From assembly GCF_002257565.1 (NCBI RefSeq), contig NZ_CP022736.1, forward strand, positions 2,604,001 to 2,668,000: 64,000 nt of DNA. Direction: 5' to 3'. A program made the translations under genes and the position numbers. Position 1 is the stretch's first letter. The number at the start of each line of letters is the position of its first letter. Shown here piece by piece: positions 56,702 through 64,000 of the stretch. The notes beneath the pieces were generated by a model. It was not told the DNA's origin and searched no databases. It saw nothing but the letters and a program-made list of their open reading frames with translations. The DNA is from Herbaspirillum sp. meg3. GTDB lineage: Bacteria > Pseudomonadota > Gammaproteobacteria > Burkholderiales > Burkholderiaceae_D.

Positions 56702-59107
56702 ATGAGCGAATGCGCTTCAAAGGGGTGTGGCTGCACGACTGAGCCGATCATCCAACCCACGGCACCGGCCCCGCTGGCAACCGGATCGGCTCAAGCGGTG
56801 TACCGCATCGAGAACATGGATTGCCCGACCGAAGAGGCGCTGATCCGAAGCAAACTGGCCGGTCTGGCGGGGGTGGCGGGTCTTGAATTCAACCTGATGC
56901 AACGTACCTTGGCCGTGCGACACGAATTGCCTTCGTTGTCTCCCGTCGAGCAGGCGCTGAAGGCCATCGGCATGCAAGCTGTGCGCATGGATCAGGCGTC
57001 GGCCGAGCAGACGACCAAGCTGTCCATTGCCAAGATGGATTGCCCGACCGAAGAGACGTTGATCCGCAACAAGCTCGGCACCGTGGCCGGTGTTGCTGAT
57101 CTCGATTTCAACCTGATGCAGCGCACGCTGTCGGTACGCCATGCGAACCAGGTTCTGCCAGACGTGCTCGTGGCACTGCAAGCGCTTGGATTCGAGGCGC
57201 AGGTCGTGGACACGGCAGAGGTCGCATCTCCATCCGCCGCCCCTGTGACCACGCCGACCAACTGGTGGCCGCTGGGCATCTCCTTGGTCACTGCATCGGC
57301 GGCCGAGGCGGTCTACTGGCTCCACAACGGCAATCACTGGTCGGTTGTCGTTCTGGCGCTTGTCGCGGTCTACACGGGTGGCCTCTCCACCTACAAGAAG
57401 GGGTGGATTGCGCTCAAGAACCGTAATCTCAACATGAACGCCCTCATGTCGATTGCGGTCACGGGTGCCATGTTGATCGGCCACTGGCCCGAAGCGGCAA
57501 TGGTGATGGTACTGTTCGCGCTGGCCGAGGTAATCGAAGCCAAATCGCTGGATCGCGCTCGTAACGCTATCCGTGGCCTGCTCGACCTGACCCCGGAACA
57601 GGCCACGGTACAGCAGGCTGACGGCACATGGCGCGAGGTGGGCGCCAAGCAAATCACCATCGGCGCCCGCGTCCGGGTCAAACCAGGTGAGCGCATCGCC
57701 CTTGATGGTGAGGTGCTGGAAGGCCGCTCTGCCGTCAACCAAGCCCCGATCACGGGTGAAAGCCTCCCGGTCGAAAAATCCCCCGGTGATTCGGTGTTCG
57801 CTGGCACGATCAACGAATCCGGCTCGTTCGAGTACCGCGTCACCGCCTTGGCCAACAACTCCACTTTGGCCCGGATCATTCACGCGGTAGAGGCTGCGCA
57901 AGGTAGTCGTGCGCCGACTCAGCGTTTTGTCGATCAGTTCGCCCGCTGGTACACCCCCGTTGTATTCGGCGTTGCCATCGCCGTCGCGTTGTTGCCGCCG
58001 CTGTTCATGGGTGCGGCATGGCTCGACTGGATCTACCGTGCATTGGTTCTGCTGGTGGTCGCCTGCCCGTGCGCACTGGTGATCTCTACACCGGTCAGCA
58101 TCGTCAGCGGCCTGGCCGCCGCCGCCCGCCACGGCATTCTCATCAAAGGTGGCGTCTATCTGGAAGAAGGCCGCAAGCTGCGCTGGCTGGCTCTGGACAA
58201 GACCGGCACGATCACGCACGGCAAGCCCGCACAGACCGACTTTGTCACATGGGGCAATGCACTCGCCTCGGACAGCCGCAGCATCGCTGCCAGTCTGGCG
58301 GCCCGCTCGGACCATCCTGTATCCAAGGCGGTGGCACAGGCCGCGCAGACGGACGGGGTTGCCTTGCTCGACGTGGCCGAATTCAACGCGCTGCCCGGTC
58401 GGGGTGTGCAAGGCCAAATCAACGGTGCGACCTACCATCTGGGCAACCACCGGATGCTCGAAGAGCTGGGGCAGTGCACACCAGAGCTGGAGCAGCGCAT
58501 CGCTGCGCTGGAAACCGCTGGCAAGACCGTCGTGATGTTGGTAGGCGCAAAGGCGGTACATGCCTTATTCGCCGTAGCGGACACCATCAAGGACAGCAGC
58601 AGGACCGCCATCGCCGAGCTGCACGCACTGGGCATCAACACCATGATGCTGACCGGCGACAACCCCCATACGGCACAGGCCATTGCCGCACAAGCCGGAA
58701 TCGACCGTGCGCAAGGCAACCTACTCCCAGATGACAAATTGCGCGAAGTGGAGCAACTGGCCCGAAGCGGCAAGGTTGGCATGGTCGGTGATGGCATCAA
58801 CGATGCCCCGGCCTTGGCGCGTGCGGACATCGGCTTTGCAATGGGAGCGGCTGGCACAGATACCGCAATCGAGACCGCCGACGTGGCCCTGATGGACGAC
58901 AACCTGCGCAAGATTCCGACCTTCGTGCGCCTGTCGCGTGCGACGGCGCAGGTGCTGATGCAAAACATTGTGCTGGCCCTTGGCATCAAGGCAGTATTTC
59001 TGGTGCTGACCTTCACGGGTCAAGCGACCATGTGGATGGCGGTGTTTGCTGATATGGGGGCCAGCTTGCTCGTCGTTGGCAATGGCTTGAGGCTGTTGCG
59101 CAAATGA
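56702..59107 (+). CDS. cadA: P1B-type ATPase exporting Pb/Cd/Zn (CadA/PbrA)
   Basis: An 801-residue pump expelling divalent soft metals at the expense of ATP. It begins with a Cys-rich MSECASKGCGC, then two heavy-metal-associated domains with the variant core MDCPTEE (about 39 and 111). The membrane CPC motif is VACPCALVIS (about 453), phosphorylation at DKTGT (about 499), the P1B signature Asp-His-Pro in SDHPVSKAV, and the hinge GDGINDAPA (about 696). AGGAG lies six bases before the ATG. The last four bases overlap the next gene. It is driven by the MerR-type promoter at 56638. The MDCPTEE form of the HMA domain is usual for this Pb/Cd/Zn group. Confidence 0.93.
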   Translation: MSECASKGCGCTTEPIIQPTAPAPLATGSAQAVYRIENMDCPTEEALIRSKLAGLAGVAGLEFNLMQRTLAVRHELPSLSPVEQALKAIGMQAVRMDQASAEQTTKLSIAKMDCPTEETLIRNKLGTVAGVADLDFNLMQRTLSVRHANQVLPDVLVALQALGFEAQVVDTAEVASPSAAPVTTPTNWWPLGISLVTASAAEAVYWLHNGNHWSVVVLALVAVYTGGLSTYKKGWIALKNRNLNMNALMSIAVTGAMLIGHWPEAAMVMVLFALAEVIEAKSLDRARNAIRGLLDLTPEQATVQQADGTWREVGAKQITIGARVRVKPGERIALDGEVLEGRSAVNQAPITGESLPVEKSPGDSVFAGTINESGSFEYRVTALANNSTLARIIHAVEAAQGSRAPTQRFVDQFARWYTPVVFGVAIAVALLPPLFMGAAWLDWIYRALVLLVVACPCALVISTPVSIVSGLAAAARHGILIKGGVYLEEGRKLRWLALDKTGTITHGKPAQTDFVTWGNALASDSRSIAASLAARSDHPVSKAVAQAAQTDGVALLDVAEFNALPGRGVQGQINGATYHLGNHRMLEELGQCTPELEQRIAALETAGKTVVMLVGAKAVHALFAVADTIKDSSRTAIAELHALGINTMMLTGDNPHTAQAIAAQAGIDRAQGNLLPDDKLREVEQLARSGKVGMVGDGINDAPALARADIGFAMGAAGTDTAIETADVALMDDNLRKIPTFVRLSRATAQVLMQNIVLALGIKAVFLVLTFTGQATMWMAVFADMGASLLVVGNGLRLLRK

Positions 59108-60183
59108 GCTGGAAATTCTTTCTCTACGACTGGGGTGGTCTGAACATCGCGTTGTTCCAAGCCATCAACATGAGCACACCTGCAGCGCTGGAACCGCTGG
59201 CATCGTTCTTCAACCTTGTGATAGGCAACTACTGGACTGCACCACTGATGCTCTTGGCGATGTGGGGATGGTCAAAGTCGGCACCTGACCCAACGCGGGC
59301 CGATGCCATCCGGTACAGACTCAGAGTCTTTAGCGTGGCCTTTGCGTTGGCATTTCTCGTCGCCACCATCTTGAAGCTATGGATCGACTTTCCACGCCCG
59401 CCTGCCGTTTTTGGCGACATGGTGCGCGTTATCGGGGGCATCGAACGACACTACAGCCTGCCCAGCGGGCATGCCACCTATGCCGCGCTGGTGGTCGGCG
59501 CGCTCTGGCCTTTGATAGGCCGTCGTGGCCGCATCGGCTTGGTGTTGTACGCCGCATTGGTCGGTTGGTCACGCATCGCAGCCGGAATGCACTTTCCTGC
59601 CGATGTGCTGGCGGGGTGGGTACTTGGATTGAGTTGCACGGCGCTCGCCGGGTGGCTGATGCCGCTGGCCGTCCCTGTGTGGCAATCGGCTCGCCGCACA
59701 TCGACTTGGGTCTGGTTCGCAGTGGCCGCCAGTGCTGTCATGACCGATCAGCTCGCAAAGTTCGCCATCACCCGCACGTTTGCCTACGGTGAACAGGTCG
59801 AAGTCACGCCCTTCTTCAACTTCGTCCATGTCCTGAATCCCGGCGCGGCATTCAGCTTTCTGGCGAACGCTGGCGGCTGGCAACGTTACTTTTTCATCAC
59901 GCTGGGCCTGGTCGTTTCTGCTTGGCTGGGACGCATGCTGTGCCAGCAATTGCCCCGTCTCGAAGCGATGGGATACAGCCTGATCCTCGGCGGTGCGCTG
60001 GGCAATGTCGCGGATCGTGTGCTGCGTGGACAGGTTGTTGATTTCCTTGACTTCCATTGGCGACTTGCGCACTGGCCCGCCTTCAACCTCGCTGATGTGG
60101 CGATAACTATCGGAGCGCTCTGCCTGTTCTTGACGGTTGTACCGAAAAGCAGTAAAGGCACAGAGGCCGAGGTGTCCGGTTAA
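59104..60183 (+). CDS. pbrBC: Fused PbrB-PbrC: PAP2 phosphatase plus signal peptidase II
   Basis: A 359-residue membrane protein. The first half (about 1-195) is a PAP2/undecaprenyl-pyrophosphate phosphatase with KLWIDFPRP, LPSGHAT and SRIAAGMHFPADV as its three phosphatase motifs. The second half (about 205-345) is an LspA-type signal peptidase II with the two catalytic Asp regions GNVADRV and FNLADVAI. In the lead-resistance operon of Cupriavidus, PbrB releases phosphate that traps exported Pb(II) outside the inner membrane and PbrC is a dedicated peptidase; fused forms occur elsewhere. The four-base overlap with the ATPase gene supports coupling and points to lead as a main target. Confidence 0.9.
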   Translation: MSWKFFLYDWGGLNIALFQAINMSTPAALEPLASFFNLVIGNYWTAPLMLLAMWGWSKSAPDPTRADAIRYRLRVFSVAFALAFLVATILKLWIDFPRPPAVFGDMVRVIGGIERHYSLPSGHATYAALVVGALWPLIGRRGRIGLVLYAALVGWSRIAAGMHFPADVLAGWVLGLSCTALAGWLMPLAVPVWQSARRTSTWVWFAVAASAVMTDQLAKFAITRTFAYGEQVEVTPFFNFVHVLNPGAAFSFLANAGGWQRYFFITLGLVVSAWLGRMLCQQLPRLEAMGYSLILGGALGNVADRVLRGQVVDFLDFHWRLAHWPAFNLADVAITIGALCLFLTVVPKSSKGTEAEVSG

Positions 60184-60351
60184 GCTATACCCTAACCTGA
60201 TGTCAGATGCTGTAGGGGGCGTGCCGAGATAAGGGTAAAAATAGCTCATAACACTTTTGGTTATATGGCGCTTAAATTTTATATCGAAATACATATGGTG
60301 GTGGCCGGACAACGGTTTTTTCGGAGGAATGAGCATTTTTTTAAATTCATG
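60184..60351. other. Intergenic junction region
   Basis: 170 bp between the Pb-resistance genes and the Ni repressor. It contains the second imperfect direct repeat (60303-60332). No gene is seen. Confidence 0.5.
60303..60332 (+). repeat. Imperfect direct repeat, copy 2
   Basis: GGCCGG, then ACGGTTTTTTCGGAGGAATGA, in the same orientation as copy 1 at 55931-55962. The pair encloses the Tn21-type end and the Pb/Cd genes. Confidence 0.45.
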
Positions 60352-60375
60352 TATCCTATACCCCAGCATAGGATA
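60352..60375 (+). promoter_or_regulatory. CsoR/RcnR-type operator overlapping the ribosome-binding site
   Basis: A perfect dyad TATCCTAT-ACCCCAGC-ATAGGATA, with a C/G tract at its centre as in operators of this repressor family. It ends six bases before the repressor start, and its right arm supplies the AGGA ribosome-binding site. Confidence 0.65.
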
Positions 60376-60381
60376 TTAAAC

Positions 60382-60651
60382 ATGAGTACACATACATCTC
60401 ACCCTGACATCATCAAACGCCTCAAACGCGCCGAAGGCCATCTAAAGGGCATCATCACGATGCTTGAGACAGAGCGTAGTTGCCTGGAAATCGCCCAGCA
60501 ACTGCAGGCGGTCGAAAGCGCCGTTGGCAATGCCAAGAAAGCGCTCGTTCACGATCACATCGAACATTGCCTCGAACACGCTATCGGCGACAACACCAAG
60601 GATTCCGCTGAAGCCATCCGCGAATTCAAAGAAATCACCAAGTATTTGTAA
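60382..60651 (+). CDS. CsoR/RcnR-family metal-sensing repressor
   Basis: An 89-residue all-helical repressor. Cys34, His59 and Cys63 have the 25- and 4-residue spacings of the CsoR/InrS Cys-His-Cys metal site, and His4 and His7 could complete a nickel site. It starts MSTHTSHPDIIKRLKRAEGHL. The neighbouring exporter is of the Ni/Co type, so nickel sensing (InrS/DmeR-like) is more likely than copper, but this is inference. It probably represses itself and the exporter through the dyad at 60352-60375. The exporter follows after 11 bp, with AAGGAAC between them. The start ATG 60382 is chosen because it opens the family's N-terminus; the frame begins at 60265. Confidence 0.85.
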   Translation: MSTHTSHPDIIKRLKRAEGHLKGIITMLETERSCLEIAQQLQAVESAVGNAKKALVHDHIEHCLEHAIGDNTKDSAEAIREFKEITKYL

Positions 60652-60662
60652 GGAACACTGGC

Positions 60663-61793
60663 ATGACTGATTTTTCTACCCTCCTGCAACAAGGAGCGGG
60701 TAACGCTTGGCTTTTCATTCCGAGCGCCATTTTGCTCGGCGCCTTACACGGGCTTGAACCAGGGCATTCCAAGACTATGATGGCCGCTTTCATCGTGGCT
60801 ATTCGCGGCACTGTCGGGCAGGCGGTGATGCTTGGACTTGCCGCGACCATCTCACACACAGCGGTAGTCTGGCTTGTTGCAATCATAGGTATGTACTTCG
60901 GTAGCCAATGGGATGCGGAGACCACCGAGCCATATTTTCAGCTTGCGTCGAGCGTTTTGATTATCGGTATTGCGCTGTGGATGGCCTGGCGCACTTGGCG
61001 TCAATCTTTGGCGCAAACATCCCACGATCATGCGCTGCACACGCAGGGTCATGAAGAAACCAAATGGGTGGATACGGGGCATGGCACTGTCCGTGTGGAA
61101 ATATTCGAGACAGGTGTACCACCGCGCTTCCGATTTTATGACGAAGGAAACCAAGGACAAAGTTGGCAAGCCGGTGACGTTCTCATACAGACGATGCGTG
61201 GTGATGGCTCGACGCAGCAATTCGCTTTTGTACAGCGAGATGGCTTCCTGGAGTCAATCGACGACATCCCTGAGCCGCATGCCTTCACTGCTCGCCTTTC
61301 CCTTATTCATGGTGAGCATGGCCATCACTATGACCTAGTGTATGAGGAGGATGAGCATCATCATGGCCACGAACACGCCTCTGCGACAAACGGACTGGAT
61401 GTCAGCAGTCCGGACTATCAGGACCCACACGAGTTGGCACATGCCAACGACATCAAGCAACGCTTCCAGAATCGCGAGGTCACAAATAGCCAGATTGTGA
61501 TATTCGGCATCACCGGAGGCCTGATTCCGTGTCCCGCCGCCATTACGGTACTGCTACTCTGCTTGCAGCTCAAGAAGGTGGCGTTGGGCGCCACCCTGGT
61601 GCTTTGTTTCAGCATCGGCCTGGCGTTAACGATGGTTTTCTCAGGCGTTATTGCTGCCATTAGTGTGCGCCATGCTTCAAAACGCTGGTCTGGTTTCGGT
61701 GAGTTCGCTCGTAAAGCCCCTTACTTCTCTAGCGGCCTCATCGTCCTGGTTGGTCTTTACGTTGGCTACCACGGCTGGATTGCTTTGTTATAG
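60663..61793 (+). CDS. NicO-family nickel/cobalt exporter (RcnA-like)
   Basis: A 376-residue membrane protein. The first helix carries the family motif HGLEPGHSK (29-37). Three helices follow, then a long hydrophilic loop (about 110-265) rich in His, Asp and Glu, including HGEHGHHYDLVYEEDEHHHG. Three more helices complete the protein, with FGITGGLIPCPAAITVLLL as the second conserved block. The loop probably gathers Ni(II) or Co(II) for export. It is an unusually large loop because it also contains a beta-rich segment (about 135-210) not seen in short RcnA proteins. It is co-transcribed with the repressor 11 bp upstream. Confidence 0.87.
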   Translation: MTDFSTLLQQGAGNAWLFIPSAILLGALHGLEPGHSKTMMAAFIVAIRGTVGQAVMLGLAATISHTAVVWLVAIIGMYFGSQWDAETTEPYFQLASSVLIIGIALWMAWRTWRQSLAQTSHDHALHTQGHEETKWVDTGHGTVRVEIFETGVPPRFRFYDEGNQGQSWQAGDVLIQTMRGDGSTQQFAFVQRDGFLESIDDIPEPHAFTARLSLIHGEHGHHYDLVYEEDEHHHGHEHASATNGLDVSSPDYQDPHELAHANDIKQRFQNREVTNSQIVIFGITGGLIPCPAAITVLLLCLQLKKVALGATLVLCFSIGLALTMVFSGVIAAISVRHASKRWSGFGEFARKAPYFSSGLIVLVGLYVGYHGWIALL

Positions 61794-61977
61794 TTGTGTC
61801 GCAGGTGCGTTTTCGTGTGACCTATCACCGACTACGAGCGCCACCGTCCGTTGAAGTAAAAGTGCCCGATTATCTGAAGCGAATTTGCCAATCGCCGCCG
61901 CATATGAAGCAAAAGTGCCGCAATCCCGTCGCTCCAGAACGGACGGCTAATAAAGGCGGTAAGTTGGCCTTGGCTGT
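61794..61977. repeat. Intergenic region with three spaced repeats
   Basis: TGAAGTAAAAGTGCC (61852-61866), TGAAGCGAATTTGCC (61875-61889) and TGAAGCAAAAGTGCC (61905-61919) form a direct series. They could be the remnant of an insertion-sequence end with internal repeats (IS21-like), or protein-binding sites. Confidence 0.45.
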
Positions 61978-63645
61978 CTAAATTGGCTCAAACAAAAATA
62001 CGTGATGAAGTTCAAGGTGATCTTCGCCATTTTCAAAATATAAGGTTCCAATCGTACGGACTTTTCTATTTGCCAACTGGAATATGGAATTCGGATCTTG
62101 TGATGAATTGGAAGGCTTTTCAACAAATAGCTGCTTATAGTAAAGATCCGTATGATATTCAGAGAACGTTGGCTCACCGTTAGGATTCAAATGAAAACAG
62201 CAAAAAGTCCGCTTTTTTGTTTGCTGTTTGATTGTGTTGAGAGTGCCTTTAGATACGGTAATGAATTCCGCCGATTTATTTACGCGCGACAAATGCATGC
62301 CATTGATATCGGAACTTAAGACCATCCGATTCCATGTGTGAGAAATGCACTCGATGAAATCGGCCGAGGTCAAGTCAAAATCTAGGAATGCAAAATAGGT
62401 CAGGAGAAGCGACAGCTTCTCGGTGAGTCTAGGAATAACTGATGCTGACGCGCTACCAAAAGTTATCGTTTTCCCGTGAGCAACATCATCTCTAAAGTTC
62501 TTCAAAGTTACAAAATCAGAGTGCGTCAAATTGATAATCTTCAGAACGTCTTGATCAACATTTGAAACCACGTGTTGATACTTATCGACGAAGGAATGAT
62601 CTATCGAACCAAAGATCTTAGTTGCTAGCTCAACGATATCAGCACTTTGTTCTGTATTCAAATTCGATACGGTTGATAGCTCCCTGCTGAAGTGATTAAT
62701 TCTATTCGTAGCTGACTTGCTGTTTTTCTTGGGCAGTGATTTTGTCTTGAAATCTACGTAGGAGTCGAGAAGGAAAACATAGGCGGCAACTTTGTATTCC
62801 CAGAAATCCTGATATCGCTTCATTGAAGACAGTCTGATCCAATTGGGATCGCGCAATTCTGAATTAAAGAATGCTTGCGCGATGACTTGCCATTTTGCAT
62901 CCTCATCTAAGATTTTTCGCTTTAGCAGATATCGCATTCCATTTTTGGCATCTCGTTCATCTTCTTCCACTTTTTCATAGTGAGGAAAATAAATAGAGTG
63001 CCATTTCCCGTTCTTATCTTTGGCGCGAACAGTGAGTACCGACACCGGTAGTGCCAATAGAATGGAGAACAGCGTGCAAAGACTAGTAACGAGGGAACGG
63101 ATGTCGATCACTCCGAGATGAGAGTGAGAGTTTTCGACCAAAACAACCGCTGTATTGAGAATTTCGCTTCTCTCAGCTGTTGCTGTTAGATCAGTATGTG
63201 GATCAATTGCGAGGCAAAAATTTCCCAATGGAGATGTTACGTTTGCAGAGATTCTTGAAGGTCGGTTCTTCCATTGAACGGAAGTCCCGACGTCACCAAT
63301 GATTCGTTCCCATTGAAAAAACCATTGAGTGATGTGGGTCATTTCGATTTCGATGGAATCGAAAGCATTAAATGCTTCGCCAGCAAGAATGTATTCTGCA
63401 TAAACGTCGCCGAAATGCAGCTCACAATTAAACAGCGTATAGGATCTGCCTTCAAGTGAAGTTGCTACCAATCTTTCATAAGATTTTTCCGTATCAAATT
63501 TCGCAATTGTTCCCCCTCGAAATCTGAGTGAAATTGCTTTTCGTGGGCCAAAGGCCAACGTCGCATTTCCAACCTTTCCCAATTCATCATGAAAGACATC
63601 AACGGGGAAAGAATGGTCATCATTAAAAGAAATATTGTTCGTCAT
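61978..63645 (-). CDS. apeA: ApeA-like HEPN anti-phage defence protein
   Basis: A 555-residue protein, clearly AT-richer than the rest of the window. The N-terminal half (MTNNISFNDDHSFPVDVFHDE...) matches ApeA-type N-terminal domains as I recall them. The C-terminal half holds a HEPN domain with the RX4H ribonuclease motif RDDVAH (Arg385, His390) in LKNFRDDVAHGKTI. ApeA proteins are single-gene defence systems thought to stop phage by cutting RNA. ATG 63645 is preferred, as it gives the expected N-terminus and avoids overlap with the upstream gene; the frame is open to 63735. No ribosome-binding site is obvious. Its neighbours are a metal-resistance element and a second HEPN-motif gene. Confidence 0.72.
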   Translation of the reverse strand: MTNNISFNDDHSFPVDVFHDELGKVGNATLAFGPRKAISLRFRGGTIAKFDTEKSYERLVATSLEGRSYTLFNCELHFGDVYAEYILAGEAFNAFDSIEIEMTHITQWFFQWERIIGDVGTSVQWKNRPSRISANVTSPLGNFCLAIDPHTDLTATAERSEILNTAVVLVENSHSHLGVIDIRSLVTSLCTLFSILLALPVSVLTVRAKDKNGKWHSIYFPHYEKVEEDERDAKNGMRYLLKRKILDEDAKWQVIAQAFFNSELRDPNWIRLSSMKRYQDFWEYKVAAYVFLLDSYVDFKTKSLPKKNSKSATNRINHFSRELSTVSNLNTEQSADIVELATKIFGSIDHSFVDKYQHVVSNVDQDVLKIINLTHSDFVTLKNFRDDVAHGKTITFGSASASVIPRLTEKLSLLLTYFAFLDFDLTSADFIECISHTWNRMVLSSDINGMHLSRVNKSAEFITVSKGTLNTIKQQTKKRTFCCFHLNPNGEPTFSEYHTDLYYKQLFVEKPSNSSQDPNSIFQLANRKVRTIGTLYFENGEDHLELHHVFLFEPI

Positions 63646-63700
63646 AGCACTTGCATGGCCTAAGCTATAAAGGTTTTTTAGATTCGAGTTATGTGAACCT

Positions 63701-64000
63701 CTACCGACGTGCCACGCCCCCATAAAGCGTATCAACGACCGTCTTCAGTATCTTGACCAAGCTCCGCACGTCGGCTTCCTCGATCGGTACTTTGCGCCCG
63801 ACCGGAAGTCTACTATCCGTCTTGCGGACGAACTCCTCGTCAACAATGCCCATCTTGTGTGCTAATAAGTGACGCTTTTGAAATTGCTCGCATACAAAAT
63901 CCCATTCGTCCTGGGCTACTCCAGCCCCAATATCGAAGCCTTCCTCCTTTTGGAGCTTGGTGCGCGCGGCATCGATGTTCTGAAATGACAGTTTGTAGGC
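63701..64000 (-). CDS. C-terminal part of a second HEPN-motif protein (runs off the right edge)
   Basis: The minus strand is open from the window edge to TAG at 63703-63701, giving about 99 residues. It includes FQKRHLLAHKMGIVDEEFVRK, with Arg (63874-63872) and His (63859-63857) in the RX4H spacing, followed by the Gly-Ile-Val-Asp stretch often seen after this motif in HEPN domains. The C-terminus is helical (EADVRSLVKILKTVVDTLYGG). The rest lies outside the window, so the full domain set is unknown. It lies 55 bp upstream of the apeA-like gene on the same strand, so the two may be co-transcribed. Confidence 0.65.
   Translation of the reverse strand, partial: AYKLSFQNIDAARTKLQKEEGFDIGAGVAQDEWDFVCEQFQKRHLLAHKMGIVDEEFVRKTDSRLPVGRKVPIEEADVRSLVKILKTVVDTLYGGVARR

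Overview
The window looks like the chromosome of a high-GC betaproteobacterium. Order Burkholderiales, perhaps near Oxalobacteraceae, is an inference from the protein families (DUF4148, CadR/PbrR, PvdE-type transporters), codon use and gene neighbourhoods. No rRNA or tRNA gene is visible to confirm it.

Layout. (1) 1-2307: the edge of what is probably a siderophore locus. A truncated unknown gene diverges from a PvdE-family exporter, with a Fur-box-like site between them. (2) 3248-35491: a hybrid NRPS-PKS cluster. Three translationally coupled megasynthase genes read AL-KR-T / C-A-T-C-A-T-KS-AT-KR-T / TubC docking-C-A-T-E-C-A-T-E-C. They are followed by a DUF697 protein, a type II thioesterase, a small exported protein, a tiny membrane protein, a second PvdE-family exporter and an SPFH (band 7) protein. 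A phosphopantetheinyl transferase and a second DUF697 protein lie on the other strand. The assembly line has no TE or Red domain in cis and ends in a bare C domain after an E domain. (3) 35662-36585: metA, with the residue expected for acetyl-CoA use. (4) 36975-50237, minus strand: a seven-gene block encoding an OmpF/TolC-type lipoprotein, a periplasmic adaptor, an exported phage-tail-collar protein, an exported Sel1-repeat protein, a 1737-residue DUF4347/Ig-like surface protein with 312-bp repeats, a HlyD-type adaptor and a fused M50-protease/HlyD membrane protein. It has adaptor and outer-membrane parts but no ABC or RND pump. (5) 50821-54911: an AraC-family regulator divergent from SDR, SnoaL-like, YciI-like, SDR and DUF4148 genes, with a long inverted repeat between them. 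(6) 55390-60183: a truncated Nramp gene, one Tn21-type 38-bp terminal inverted repeat, and a Pb/Cd/Zn resistance unit (MerR-type regulator, P1B ATPase, fused PbrB-PbrC). (7) 60352-61793: a CsoR/RcnR-type repressor and a NicO-type Ni/Co exporter. (8) 61978-64000, minus strand: an AT-richer segment with an ApeA-like HEPN defence gene and the 3' end of a second HEPN-motif gene.

How the parts work together. Region 2 should make, prime, proofread and export an acylated peptide-polyketide. A likely core is acyl (perhaps alpha-hydroxyacyl)-beta-Ala-X-malonyl extension-D-X-D-(Phe-like), released by the terminal C domain. Region 4 looks like a dedicated route for putting a giant adhesin on the cell surface. 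Regions 6-8 look like laterally acquired metal-resistance and phage-defence cargo. All family calls were made by eye from motifs; no database search was run.
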